Part shown: positions 1 to 5,940 of the stretch, in pieces
How the letters are laid out: every line of letters begins with the position of its first letter
How positions within the stretch are numbered: position 1 is the stretch's first letter
From: Myxococcota bacterium
Lineage (GTDB): Bacteria > Myxococcota_A > Polyangia > HGW-17
Reading direction: 5' to 3'
NCBI GenBank assembly: GCA_018821745.1
Contig: JAHJLU010000579.1
Location: forward strand, 1-7,856
DNA length: 7,856 nucleotides
Notes under the pieces: generated by a model
Told to the model about the DNA's origin: nothing
Seen by the model: the letters and a program-made list of their open reading frames with translations, nothing else
Database searches by the model: none
Position numbers and translations under genes: made by a program

Positions 1-463
1 CGAAGATGATCTTCTGATCCACGGGCAGGGAGTTCACGATCTGCTGTGCGTTGGCGCTGGTGCAGCAGTAATCCGACTCAGCTTTCGTTTCGGCCGTGGA
101 GTTTACATAGGTGATGACTACAGCATCCGGGTGTTTATTCTTCAAGGCTCTGAGACTGTGGGGTTCCACCATGTCTGCCATGGGACAGCCCGCATGTTTT
201 ACGGGGAGGAGGACTCTCTTGTGGGGCGAGAGGATCTTGGCCGTCTCGGCCATGAAATGGACCCCGCAAAAGACAATGACCTCGCTGCTGGTGGCTGCGG
301 CCTCCCGGGAGAGCCCCAGGGAGTCGCCCAGAATATCTCCTGCCCGCTGCACCTCTTCGAGCTGGTAGTTGTGGACCAAAATAACGGCGTTCCGCTCTTT
401 TTTCAGTCGGGAAATTTCATCAATCAGTTCTGCCTGCGTACTCAGAGGACCGGCGAGTTCCAT
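1..463 (-). CDS. nadA: Quinolinate synthase NadA (partial, N-terminal 154 residues)
   Basis: NadA condenses iminoaspartate with dihydroxyacetone phosphate to make quinolinate in de novo NAD synthesis, in the cytoplasm, using a [4Fe-4S] cluster. Visible family motifs: VHNYQ at residues 30-34 (the His and Tyr correspond to active-site residues of known NadA), GDSL at 46-49, CGVHFMAETAKILSP at 66-80, AGCPMADM at 91-98 (Cys93 is probably the first cluster ligand), TYVNSTAE at 118-125 and CCTSANA at 133-139. The other two cluster cysteines would lie in the missing C-terminal half. The ATG is supported by an AAGGAG ribosome site about 7 bases upstream. The gene lies 81 bp downstream of the adenylyltransferase on the same strand, so co-transcription is plausible. 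The reading frame is open to the window edge with no sign of damage. Identification is firm. Confidence 0.95.
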   Translation of the reverse strand, partial: MELAGPLSTQAELIDEISRLKKERNAVILVHNYQLEEVQRAGDILGDSLGLSREAAATSSEVIVFCGVHFMAETAKILSPHKRVLLPVKHAGCPMADMVEPHSLRALKNKHPDAVVITYVNSTAETKAESDYCCTSANAQQIVNSLPVDQKIIF

Positions 464-544
464 ACCTGTCTCCTTCGATGGAAGTGGGTGTCGAGCAATC
501 AGAAAATTTTGTAATCTGCCCTCGCTGTGAAAGCAACCCAATAA

Positions 545-1333
545 TCACTGGGGTCCGCGATCAGCGGGCAGATAGTGTTCCGCTGTGAGTTTCACCACGT
601 CTGGATTCTCACCGCAGACGGGACAGTGGGGATTTTTGTTGAAGGCGACCTCGTGGAAGTTCATGAGCAATAAATCCCCGAGGAGGAGTCTCCCCCCGAG
701 GATGCTCCCCGCGCCGGTGATGAATTTTATCACCTCCACGGCCTCCATGGCACCCATGGCGCCTGCGGCAGCACCCAGGATGCCCACCTCGGGGTCGCTC
801 CTGCGCCCAGGTATCTCGGGCATAAGACACCGAAGGCAGGGCCCTTGTGGCGTGCGGGTGAATATTTGTCCCCCCCACCCGAGGACGCCGCAGTGCACGA
901 AGGGCTTTGAAGCGAGGACACAGGCGTCGTTGATCAGAAACTTGGCCTCGAAGGAGTCCACACAGTCTACCACCATGTCATACTCACCAATTACCTCGAG
1001 GGCGTTTTCCGGTGTAAGGAGGTGGTCATGGGTTCTGATGGTGATGCTGCTGTTGAGCCGTTTTGCAGAAAGGGCTGCGGAGTGTGCCTTTTTCGTTCCC
1101 AGGGTATCTTCTCCGTGGAGGATCTGTCGATTGAGGTTTGAGGGCTCCACCACGTCAGCGTCCATGATGCCCAGCGTCCCTATCCCCGCTGCGGCCAGAT
1201 AGTAAATCACGGGGGATCCGAGACCGCCGGCGCCGACAACCAGGACCCGCGCTTGCCCGAGGAGCTGCTGTCCCTTGGGACCAAGATCCTTCAGGGCGAG
1301 ATTTCGCTCGTAGCGGTCCGTGAGATGTTCCAT
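545..1333 (-). CDS. ThiF/MoeB/HesA-family adenylyltransferase (E1-like)
   Basis: A 262-residue E1-like enzyme. The family adenylates the C-terminal Gly-Gly of a small sulfur carrier (ThiS, MoaD, CysO) with ATP so that sulfur can be loaded. Visible: GAGGLGS nucleotide loop at 34-40, NLNRQ at 66-70, a Lys pair at 81-82, DCVD at 123-126, and two CxxC pairs (C166/C169, C237/C240) that form the structural zinc site. Length fits MoeB/ThiF without a rhodanese domain. The upstream in-frame extension to 1519 runs into the divergent regulator and lacks family similarity; the ATG at 1333 has GGAG 5 bases upstream. By eye alignment, Asp180 stands where MoeB and ThiF usually have a conserved cysteine. No sulfur-carrier gene is visible here, so the substrate is unknown. 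Divergent from rrf2-cysK, upstream of nadA. Family is sure; assignment to MoeB, ThiF or HesA is not. Confidence 0.9.
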   Translation of the reverse strand: MEHLTDRYERNLALKDLGPKGQQLLGQARVLVVGAGGLGSPVIYYLAAAGIGTLGIMDADVVEPSNLNRQILHGEDTLGTKKAHSAALSAKRLNSSITIRTHDHLLTPENALEVIGEYDMVVDCVDSFEAKFLINDACVLASKPFVHCGVLGWGGQIFTRTPQGPCLRCLMPEIPGRRSDPEVGILGAAAGAMGAMEAVEVIKFITGAGSILGGRLLLGDLLLMNFHEVAFNKNPHCPVCGENPDVVKLTAEHYLPADRGPQ

Positions 1334-1342
1334 GAGGACTCC

Positions 1343-1363
1343 AAAAAAAATCCATAGTGGATT
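1343..1363 (-). terminator. Attenuator-like hairpin plus T-run in the adenylyltransferase leader
   Basis: On the minus strand, AATCC and GGATT (1359-1363 and 1349-1353) form a 5-bp stem around a 5-base loop, and the run of eight T (1343-1350) begins inside the distal arm. It lies just upstream of the GGAG ribosome site (1339-1342) and downstream of the predicted start of transcription. The stem is short and has only two G-C pairs, so termination would be weak. Upstream pairing of TTGTTTG with CAAACAA would overlap the stem. Seen in sequence; function is inferred. Confidence 0.25.
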
Positions 1364-1393
1364 GTTTGGGTTGACAAACAACCCCGATTGGGG
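1362..1393. repeat. Cluster of overlapping inverted repeats in the divergent intergenic region
   Basis: Three dyads overlap: TTGTTTG (1362-1368) with CAAACAA (1375-1381), GGGTTG (1368-1373) with CAACCC (1379-1384), and CCCC (1382-1385) with GGGG (1390-1393). The first two share bases and cannot form together. They could be operator half-sites or alternative folds of the leftward transcript's leader. No protein partner can be named from the sequence. Confidence 0.45.
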
Positions 1394-1416
1394 CAATTCT
1401 ACTATTAGTCTATAGC
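1388..1416 (+). promoter_or_regulatory. Candidate sigma-70-type promoter of the rrf2-cysK operon
   Basis: TTGGGG (1388-1393) and TATAGC (1411-1416) are separated by 17 bases, giving a predicted start near 1423 and a leader of about 24 bases. The -10 lies in the 1406-1427 dyad. A better -35 match, TTGACA at 1371-1376, has no acceptable -10 at normal spacing. Both hexamers are imperfect, so this is tentative. Confidence 0.3.
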
Positions 1417-1427
1417 ATTGTAGACTA
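1406..1427. promoter_or_regulatory. Candidate Rrf2-type operator (7-bp inverted repeat)
   Basis: TAGTCTA (1406-1412) and TAGACTA (1421-1427) are perfect inverted repeats with an 8-base spacer, 22 bases in all. Size and symmetry suit a dimeric winged-helix Rrf2 regulator. It sits 19 bases before the rrf2 start and covers candidate -10 elements in both directions, so occupancy could repress both the regulator's own operon and the adenylyltransferase. The dyad is seen directly; its use by this regulator is inference. Confidence 0.5.
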
Positions 1428-1437
1428 TTCATGTAAA
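1409..1437 (-). promoter_or_regulatory. Candidate promoter of the adenylyltransferase gene
   Basis: On the minus strand TTTACA (1437-1432) and TATAGA (1414-1409) are spaced by 17 bases. The predicted start is near 1402, giving a leader of about 69 bases that includes the overlapping inverted repeats and the hairpin with T-run. The -10 overlaps that of the opposite promoter around the palindromic CTATAG, so the two would compete for polymerase. Strength and use are untested. Confidence 0.35.
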
Positions 1438-1446
1438 GGAGCAAAA

Positions 1447-1890
1447 ATGAAGATTTCCACGAAGGTCCGATACGCCACACGAGCCATGCTGGAGCTCGCT
1501 CTTTTGGGTGGACAGTCACCGGTCCTCATTGAGACCATAGCAAAAAACCAGGATCTCTCGAAAAAATATCTGGAGACGTTGCTCAATGTTCTGAAAAACA
1601 ACGGCATGGTGAAGAGTGTCCGGGGCAAGGGTGGGGGTTATCGGCTCAATGTTGACCCCGAAGAGGTCACGGTTCGGGATATCTATGTGGCCATAGAGGG
1701 TACCCACGCCGTGGTGGAGTGTATAGGGGGCGAGGACCACTGCATGCGCTCCGATATCTGTGCGACCCAGGAGCTGTGGAACGAGATCACCGATTCCCTG
1801 CTGGATATTCTGGAGCGGCACACCCTGGCTGACCTGGTCAGGCGGACCCAGGAGAAGCAGCGGCATTTCCATTTTATGTATTATATTTAA
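1447..1890 (+). CDS. Rrf2-family transcriptional regulator (IscR/CymR-like)
   Basis: A 147-residue winged-helix DNA-binding protein. The start MKISTKVRYATRAM, the recognition-helix region around residues 36-50 and the wing VRGKGGGYRL at 58-67 are typical of Rrf2. Three cysteines, C92, C99 and C105, sit where IscR binds its Fe-S cluster; spacing is C-x6-C-x5-C, one residue longer in the first gap than E. coli IscR. The family includes IscR (Fe-S homeostasis), CymR (cysteine metabolism), NsrR and RsrR. The ATG has AAGGAG 5 bases upstream. It is first in an operon with cysK, and a dyad sits over its promoter region, which suggests autoregulation. Control by Fe-S or cysteine status is inferred from cysteines and neighbours. 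CymR-type partnership with CysK is another possibility, though classical CymR lacks the cysteine trio. Confidence 0.93.
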   Translation: MKISTKVRYATRAMLELALLGGQSPVLIETIAKNQDLSKKYLETLLNVLKNNGMVKSVRGKGGGYRLNVDPEEVTVRDIYVAIEGTHAVVECIGGEDHCMRSDICATQELWNEITDSLLDILERHTLADLVRRTQEKQRHFHFMYYI

Positions 1891-1902
1891 AGGAATAAGA
1901 TT

Positions 1903-2838
1903 ATGAAAAAAACCGAACGAATTGCCAACAGCATTACGGAACTTGTGGGGCACACTCCCCTGGTCCGCCTCTCCCGCATGGAGAAGGACCTCAAAGCTGA
2001 GGTGCTCGTGAAACTGGAATCCTTCAATCCCCTCTCCAGCGTGAAGGACCGCATCGCCTGGTCCATGATCACCCGGGCCGAAGAAGAGGGTATCCTCAAG
2101 CCAGGTGACACCATTGTGGAGCCAACCAGCGGAAACACGGGGATTGGGCTGGCGTTCATCGCTGCGGCCAAGGGATACTCCCTGATTATCACCATGCCCG
2201 ACACCATGAGCGTTGAGCGGCGGAATCTCCTTAAGGCGCTGGGGGCTCAACTGATTCTCACCCCGGGCTCTCTGGGCATGAAGGGTTCCATCAACAAAGC
2301 GGAAGAGCTGGCAGCGGGCAAGGGGTTTGTCATGCTCGGTCAGTTCACCAATCCCAATAACCCGAGGATCCACCGGGAGACCACCGCCATGGAGATATGG
2401 GAGGATTGCGGGGAGAAGATTGATATCTTTGTCGCAGGTGTGGGTACCGGCGGGACCATCACGGGTGTGGGTAGTCGGCTCAAGGAGTTGAACCCCGATC
2501 TTCAGGTGGTGGCCGTGGAGCCCCTGCGCAGCGCGGTCATTTCGGGTAAAGGTCCCGGTCCCCATCAGATTCAGGGCATCGGAGCGGGGTTCATCCCTGC
2601 GGTATTTGATACCAGTGTGGTGGACCGTGTTGTGATGGTGGAAGATGGTGACGCCTTCGAGGCGGCGAGAAAACTGGCCCGAACCGAGGGTATCCTGTGT
2701 GGCATCTCCTCGGGGGCTGCCCTTGTCGCTGCCCTGAACATCGCCAAAGAGCCAGAAAGTGCCCATAAGCGCGTGGTGGTAATTCTGCCCGACTCCGGGG
2801 AACGGTATCTTTCCACAGTATTGTTTGAAACCCCTTGA
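1903..2838 (+). CDS. cysK: Cysteine synthase A (O-acetylserine sulfhydrylase)
   Basis: A 311-residue PLP enzyme of fold type II that makes cysteine from O-acetylserine and sulfide in the cytoplasm. Visible: ITELVGHTPLVRL at 11-23, PLP lysine K48 in SSVKDR, the substrate-binding TSGNTG loop at 75-80, QFTNPNN at 147-153, the phosphate-binding GTGGT at 181-185, GISSGA at 267-272 with the serine that contacts the PLP ring nitrogen, and PDSGERYLST at 296-305. Length is normal for CysK/CysM. Start is supported by an AGGA site 8 bases upstream; the gene follows the Rrf2 regulator by 12 bp, so both are probably on one mRNA. CysM-like enzymes use thiosulfate or a sulfur-carrier thiocarboxylate; the neighbouring E1-like gene leaves room for the latter, but nothing in the protein demonstrates it. 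Cystathionine beta-synthase is less likely because no regulatory domain is present. Confidence 0.93.
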   Translation: MKKTERIANSITELVGHTPLVRLSRMEKDLKAEVLVKLESFNPLSSVKDRIAWSMITRAEEEGILKPGDTIVEPTSGNTGIGLAFIAAAKGYSLIITMPDTMSVERRNLLKALGAQLILTPGSLGMKGSINKAEELAAGKGFVMLGQFTNPNNPRIHRETTAMEIWEDCGEKIDIFVAGVGTGGTITGVGSRLKELNPDLQVVAVEPLRSAVISGKGPGPHQIQGIGAGFIPAVFDTSVVDRVVMVEDGDAFEAARKLARTEGILCGISSGAALVAALNIAKEPESAHKRVVVILPDSGERYLSTVLFETP

Positions 2839-3042
2839 AAATATAGAATTTTTCTTTCAATGGTGTGATGGTGGTTCGAGAGTGGACCCGCCGCAGCAGG
2901 CCCTTCCTGTGACTCTTCCATATTTCCCACGTCTGTTCATAATAAAAAATCACTCCAAGTTTTGCAATACATCTTTTACTCTTTTTCACCGGCGGTTAAC
3001 ACAGGGAGAAAAGGGGGGGATTTAGGTCCATTTTTTATTCTT
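2839..3042. other. Intergenic region without recognised gene
   Basis: No coding region is supported here. The stretch becomes AT-rich toward its right end and contains a run of seven G (3013-3019). TTGAAA and TTTCAA flank the cysK stop (2835-2860), but the arms are AT-only with a 14-base loop, and no stable G-C hairpin followed by a T-run was found. How cysK transcription ends is therefore not clear from sequence. Confidence 0.5.
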
Positions 3043-3070
3043 TTGACTTGGGTAAATTCTGTGATATAGC
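3043..3070 (+). promoter_or_regulatory. Candidate promoter of the envelope operon
   Basis: TTGACT (3043-3048) and TATAGC (3065-3070) are separated by 16 bases in an AT-rich stretch before the lipoprotein start at 3087. Transcription would begin near 3077, close to the AGGA ribosome site (3077-3080), so the leader would be very short. Good -35, moderate -10; the short leader is a reason for caution. Confidence 0.35.
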
Positions 3071-3086
3071 AAACTCAGGAATTCCC

Positions 3087-4559
3087 ATGAAACAGTTATT
3101 TTATTTATATTTTTTCGCATTTTTGTTTCTGGTCCCCGGTTGCCTGATCGACTCGAGAAACTTCCGGGAAGACGATACACAGACCCGCACCTGCGTCAAC
3201 GATGACGGGTGCAGTTTTTCGGAATTCTGCGACACAGGCATCTGTGCGGTTGCTCCCGGTTGCCTCTCCTGCACCACCCTCCCCCACGCCCAGCCTGTCT
3301 GTTTCCATGGGCTGTGCATGGTGCAGACCTGTCAGGACGGGTATTTCAACGCCAACGGCCTCTACCTCGACGGCTGTGAACTCTCCTGTACTCCCACCCA
3401 GGGTGGCGTGGAAGTGTGTGATGGGATAGACAATGACTGCGACGGTGTCGCCGATGAAGACTTCAACCTGGGCAATGACCCCCTTCACTGCGGCAGCTGC
3501 GACATTTCCTGTGATGTCCCCCCCAACGGAGCGCCGCTGTGTTCTCAGGGGAACTGTTATTTTATTTGCCTCGAGGGATTTTACGATATCGACGGTGACG
3601 CCCAGAACGGCTGTGAGTCCACCGTGTGTGAACCAACCCACGGGGGTGTGGAGATTTGTGATTTGCGCGACAACAACTGTGACGGACAGGTGGACGAGGG
3701 GATAGACAAGACCACCACCCAGAGCTGCGGTCCTCTTTGCGAGACATGTTCCTTTGATCATGCCCAGAGCCTGTGTCTCGAGGGCGTTTGCACCATGGGC
3801 CTGTGTGATTCCCAGTGTCAGGATCTCAACGGGCTGGCTTCCGATGGATGCGAGTACTGTTGTACGCCCACGGCGGGGGGTGTTGAGATCTGTGACGGGT
3901 TGGACAACGACTGTAACGGGCTGGTGGATGAGGGTCTCACTTGCATCTGCCCCCCGGAAATGGTCAATGTGGAGTCGACCTATTGCATGGATATCTACGA
4001 AGCCTCACGGCCGGATGCCACGCTCTGGTCCCAGGGGACCGACTCCTCAACACCCCTCTCCCGTCCCGACGTCATGCCCTGGCTCAATGTCTCCCTCCAG
4101 GACGCTGTAGATGCCTGCAGCCGTGCGGGAAAGCGTCTTTGCACTGCCACGGAGTGGGAGGTGGCCTGTAAAGGTCCCACCAACACGGTTTACAGTTACG
4201 GTGATGACTATGATACCCAGATCTGTAACGGTATCGATACCTTCTGCCGGTGTGAAGAAGGGACCTCCTGCGAGGGAGTGGATCCATGCCCCTATGCGCA
4301 CTGCTACAACACCTGCGGGGCTGATTTCGGTCCACAGCCGACGGGGTCTTTCCCATCCTGCGAGGGAGCCTACGGGGCTATTGATATTACAGGGAATGCG
4401 TGGGAGCGCGTGCAGGGAGGAACCGCCAGGGGTGGGGCTTACAACTGCCTTGACTCCGAGAGCCTCCATAAATGCTCCTATATCGCCGATTGGGGCACGT
4501 CCGCCCGCAGCAACTTCGGATTCCGTTGCTGCTGCAGCGGCAGTGACTGCCCCCAATGA
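3087..4559 (+). CDS. Cysteine-rich lipoprotein: three MopE-type motifs plus FGE-sulfatase-fold domain
   Basis: A 490-residue exported lipoprotein. A hydrophobic signal peptide ends in the lipobox LVPGC, with Cys19 the predicted lipidated residue. Three copies of a C-x-PT-x-GGVE-x-CD block with an Asp/Asn-rich DNDCDG core lie near residues 101-125, 181-205 and 259-283, with cores about 80 residues apart; they match the putative metal-binding MopE motif. Residues about 288-482 form a SUMF1/FGE-sulfatase-like domain: MVNV near 292, YCMDIYEAS at 299-307, GKRLCTATEWEVACKG at 348-363, DITGNAWE at 433-440, RGGAYNC at 448-454 and GFRCC at 478-482. C454 aligns with the first FGE copper cysteine, but Ser459 replaces the second, so formylglycine generation is doubtful. 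There are 56 cysteines, which suggests many disulfides or bound metal. The ATG at 3087 has AGGA upstream and starts the signal peptide; an upstream TTG at 3048 does not. Function unknown. Confidence 0.85.
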   Translation: MKQLFYLYFFAFLFLVPGCLIDSRNFREDDTQTRTCVNDDGCSFSEFCDTGICAVAPGCLSCTTLPHAQPVCFHGLCMVQTCQDGYFNANGLYLDGCELSCTPTQGGVEVCDGIDNDCDGVADEDFNLGNDPLHCGSCDISCDVPPNGAPLCSQGNCYFICLEGFYDIDGDAQNGCESTVCEPTHGGVEICDLRDNNCDGQVDEGIDKTTTQSCGPLCETCSFDHAQSLCLEGVCTMGLCDSQCQDLNGLASDGCEYCCTPTAGGVEICDGLDNDCNGLVDEGLTCICPPEMVNVESTYCMDIYEASRPDATLWSQGTDSSTPLSRPDVMPWLNVSLQDAVDACSRAGKRLCTATEWEVACKGPTNTVYSYGDDYDTQICNGIDTFCRCEEGTSCEGVDPCPYAHCYNTCGADFGPQPTGSFPSCEGAYGAIDITGNAWERVQGGTARGGAYNCLDSESLHKCSYIADWGTSARSNFGFRCCCSGSDCPQ

Positions 4560-4565
4560 AAAGAA

Positions 4566-4573
4566 AAGGTGAG
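4566..4573 (+). promoter_or_regulatory. Ribosome-binding site deciding the rhodanese-fold gene start
   Basis: AAGGTGAG ends 3 bases before the ATG at 4577. The alternative ATG at 4556, which overlaps the lipoprotein stop as ATGA, has no Shine-Dalgarno-like sequence upstream. The site therefore favours 4577 and a 17-bp gap after the lipoprotein gene. Confidence 0.6.
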
Positions 4574-4576
4574 ACC

Positions 4577-5431
4577 ATGTCCGTGAATGAGCGGCGTTTT
4601 CCTTTCAGGGAGCTGGCCCTGAGCTGGGTCTGGGCCCTTCTTATTTTCCTCTTCAGTGCATCGGTGGCGCTGGCTTTTAATTCCCTTCGCAGCAACGGTT
4701 TGCCGCTTTTTCGAAGAGCTCCCTTTGATCTCTATACCGACTGTCCCGAGCTCTCCGGGGAGCTCCCCGTCATCAGCGTGGCCAAGCTGCCGGTGGGAGC
4801 GAGCAAGGTAGTCTACATGGACGCACGCATGGCCCTGCCCCATATTATGGAGCGAATCCCCGGTGCCCTCTTTATGCCCATGTATCCCATTGATCTCCCG
4901 GATTTTTCTCCCTTAAAAACTCTCCCGAAGGGGACCTGGATTGTTGTGTACGGCTCCGATAAACTCTCGAGCAACAAACGACTCGTGACCGCCCTCATGG
5001 GGCAGACGGTCCGGGGTGTCTACCTGCTGGAGGGGGGACTCGGGGCGTGGAAGGCCGCCGGGCGTCCCACAGTGAAAACCAGGATTCCCATGGCAAAAGT
5101 GGCTGACATCCACCCCGGGGAGGTTCTCTTTGTGGACGCCAGGGACGAGGATGCTGCGCTCAGGGAACAGATCTCCGGTGCCCTGAATGTTCCCTTTGAC
5201 ACCACCCTGCCTCCCGAGGCAAAAACCCTTGAAAAACTGAAGCTAAGTGCCCTCCAAATTATTGTGTATGATGGTGGGGAGTCCAAAAATGGATCACCCT
5301 CTCTGGCCCTGGGAGTCGCCGCGGACCTCATGGCTCGCGGTTGCGCCAAGGTTGCTGTTATGGAGGGGGGCGTGATCGCCTGGAAGGCCGCGGGAAAAAC
5401 ACTTGTGCCCGGCAAAGGGGGTGACCAATGA
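4577..5431 (+). CDS. Exported tandem rhodanese-fold protein lacking catalytic cysteines
   Basis: A 284-residue protein with a hydrophobic segment at about 17-34 ending in ALA, either a signal peptide or a membrane anchor, then two rhodanese-like domains. Domain 1 covers about 65-165 (VVYMDAR at 78-84, LEGGLGAWKAAGRP at 151-164) and domain 2 about 175-278 (LFVDARDE at 184-191, MEGGVIAWKAAGK at 262-274). In active rhodaneses a catalytic cysteine follows the central VVY strand. Here domain 1 has VVYGSDKLSS and domain 2 has IVYDGGESKN, so neither loop has a cysteine. The only cysteines are C56 and C256, both outside the loops. Sulfur transfer by the classical mechanism is therefore unlikely; binding or scaffolding is more plausible, though that is inference. 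Its stop overlaps the next start by ATGA, consistent with translational coupling. Confidence 0.85.
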   Translation: MSVNERRFPFRELALSWVWALLIFLFSASVALAFNSLRSNGLPLFRRAPFDLYTDCPELSGELPVISVAKLPVGASKVVYMDARMALPHIMERIPGALFMPMYPIDLPDFSPLKTLPKGTWIVVYGSDKLSSNKRLVTALMGQTVRGVYLLEGGLGAWKAAGRPTVKTRIPMAKVADIHPGEVLFVDARDEDAALREQISGALNVPFDTTLPPEAKTLEKLKLSALQIIVYDGGESKNGSPSLALGVAADLMARGCAKVAVMEGGVIAWKAAGKTLVPGKGGDQ

Positions 5432-5940
5432 AGCCAGAATCCTTTATCTGCCGCTTCTGGAACCACTGGAGCCATCCGGTTGTGGGGCTTCACTTTCGGC
5501 TGGTGGTGGGAATAGTGTTTGTTCTGGCGGCCATCCCAAAAATAGTTGATCCGTCATCATTTGCATGGTCCATTGCCCTCTACCAGATGCTCCACTACCG
5601 CCATGTGCATCTCCTGGCAGTGATTCTCCCCTGGGTGGAACTTGTTGCGGGAGTTTTTCTTATTTTGGGTTTTCGGACCCGGGGCTCCGCCGTTGTGGTG
5701 TGTGGCATGCTGGTTATGTTCATTGTGGCCATCGCTTTTGCGATAATCAATAAAATCGAAATGTCCGGCTGCGGCTGTTTCTCCCAGGAGGGAGCGAAAG
5801 CCCTGGAGGCACATCGCAGTGAAATGGGGACATCCCTGCTCTTTCGTGACCTGGCCATGCTTGTTATGACCGGGTATGTGTGGCTCTTTGACACGGGCAG
5901 ACTGGGGCTCGACGGGGTCATAAAAAGGTTAAGAAAATGA
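5428..5940 (+). CDS. MauE/DoxX-family integral membrane protein
   Basis: A 170-residue inner-membrane protein with about four hydrophobic helices, near residues 22-40, 60-82, 87-109 and 138-155. The pattern R-x-VVG-x-VF-x-LAAIPK-x-x-DP at 24-42, LPWVELVAG at 67-75 and the Cys-Gly-Cys motif SGCGCF at 113-118 match MauE and related DoxX-like proteins. MauE is needed for methylamine dehydrogenase maturation, where it acts with the thioredoxin-like MauD; relatives are often encoded beside thioredoxin-fold or DsbA proteins. The DsbA-family gene comes immediately downstream. C115 and C117 could relay electrons to or from that partner, which is inference. ATGA overlap with the rhodanese-fold gene, with a GGGGGTG ribosome site upstream; its own stop again overlaps the next ATG. 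No mau structural genes are in view, so a methylamine role is not supported. Confidence 0.82.
   Translation: MKPESFICRFWNHWSHPVVGLHFRLVVGIVFVLAAIPKIVDPSSFAWSIALYQMLHYRHVHLLAVILPWVELVAGVFLILGFRTRGSAVVVCGMLVMFIVAIAFAIINKIEMSGCGCFSQEGAKALEAHRSEMGTSLLFRDLAMLVMTGYVWLFDTGRLGLDGVIKRLRK

Noticed and set aside
478..588. Small plus-strand frame of 36 codons containing a CPRC pair, between nadA and the E1-like gene
   Set aside because: It looks a little like a zinc ribbon but has only one CxxC, no evident ribosome site, and overlaps the end of the E1-like gene antisense. Chance is the likelier explanation.
585..1202. Plus-strand open frame of 205 codons
   Set aside because: Antisense to the E1-like gene, whose zinc and ATP motifs are unambiguous; no recognisable domain.
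1516..2766. Long minus-strand open frame (416 codons) across the Rrf2 and cysK genes
   Set aside because: It is antisense to two clear genes, shows no family motifs and has low-complexity His/Gly-rich character typical of a codon shadow.
2835..2860. TTGAAA/TTTCAA inverted repeat as cysK terminator
   Set aside because: Weak 6-bp arms of mostly A-T pairs with a 14-base loop, and no T-run after the stem.
2825..3025. Open frame of 66 codons after cysK
   Set aside because: It starts inside cysK, has no ribosome site, and its translation shows no recognisable motif.
3048..3086. Upstream TTG start for the lipoprotein
   Set aside because: It adds 13 residues before the signal peptide and overlaps the candidate -35; the ATG at 3087 has AGGA upstream and begins a normal lipoprotein signal.
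3105..3761. Minus-strand open frame of 218 codons
   Set aside because: Antisense shadow of the cysteine-rich lipoprotein; no domain or ribosome site.
4556..4576. ATG at 4556 as start of the rhodanese-fold gene
   Set aside because: The ATGA overlap is attractive, but there is no Shine-Dalgarno sequence before it, while 4577 has AAGGTGAG. It cannot be fully excluded.
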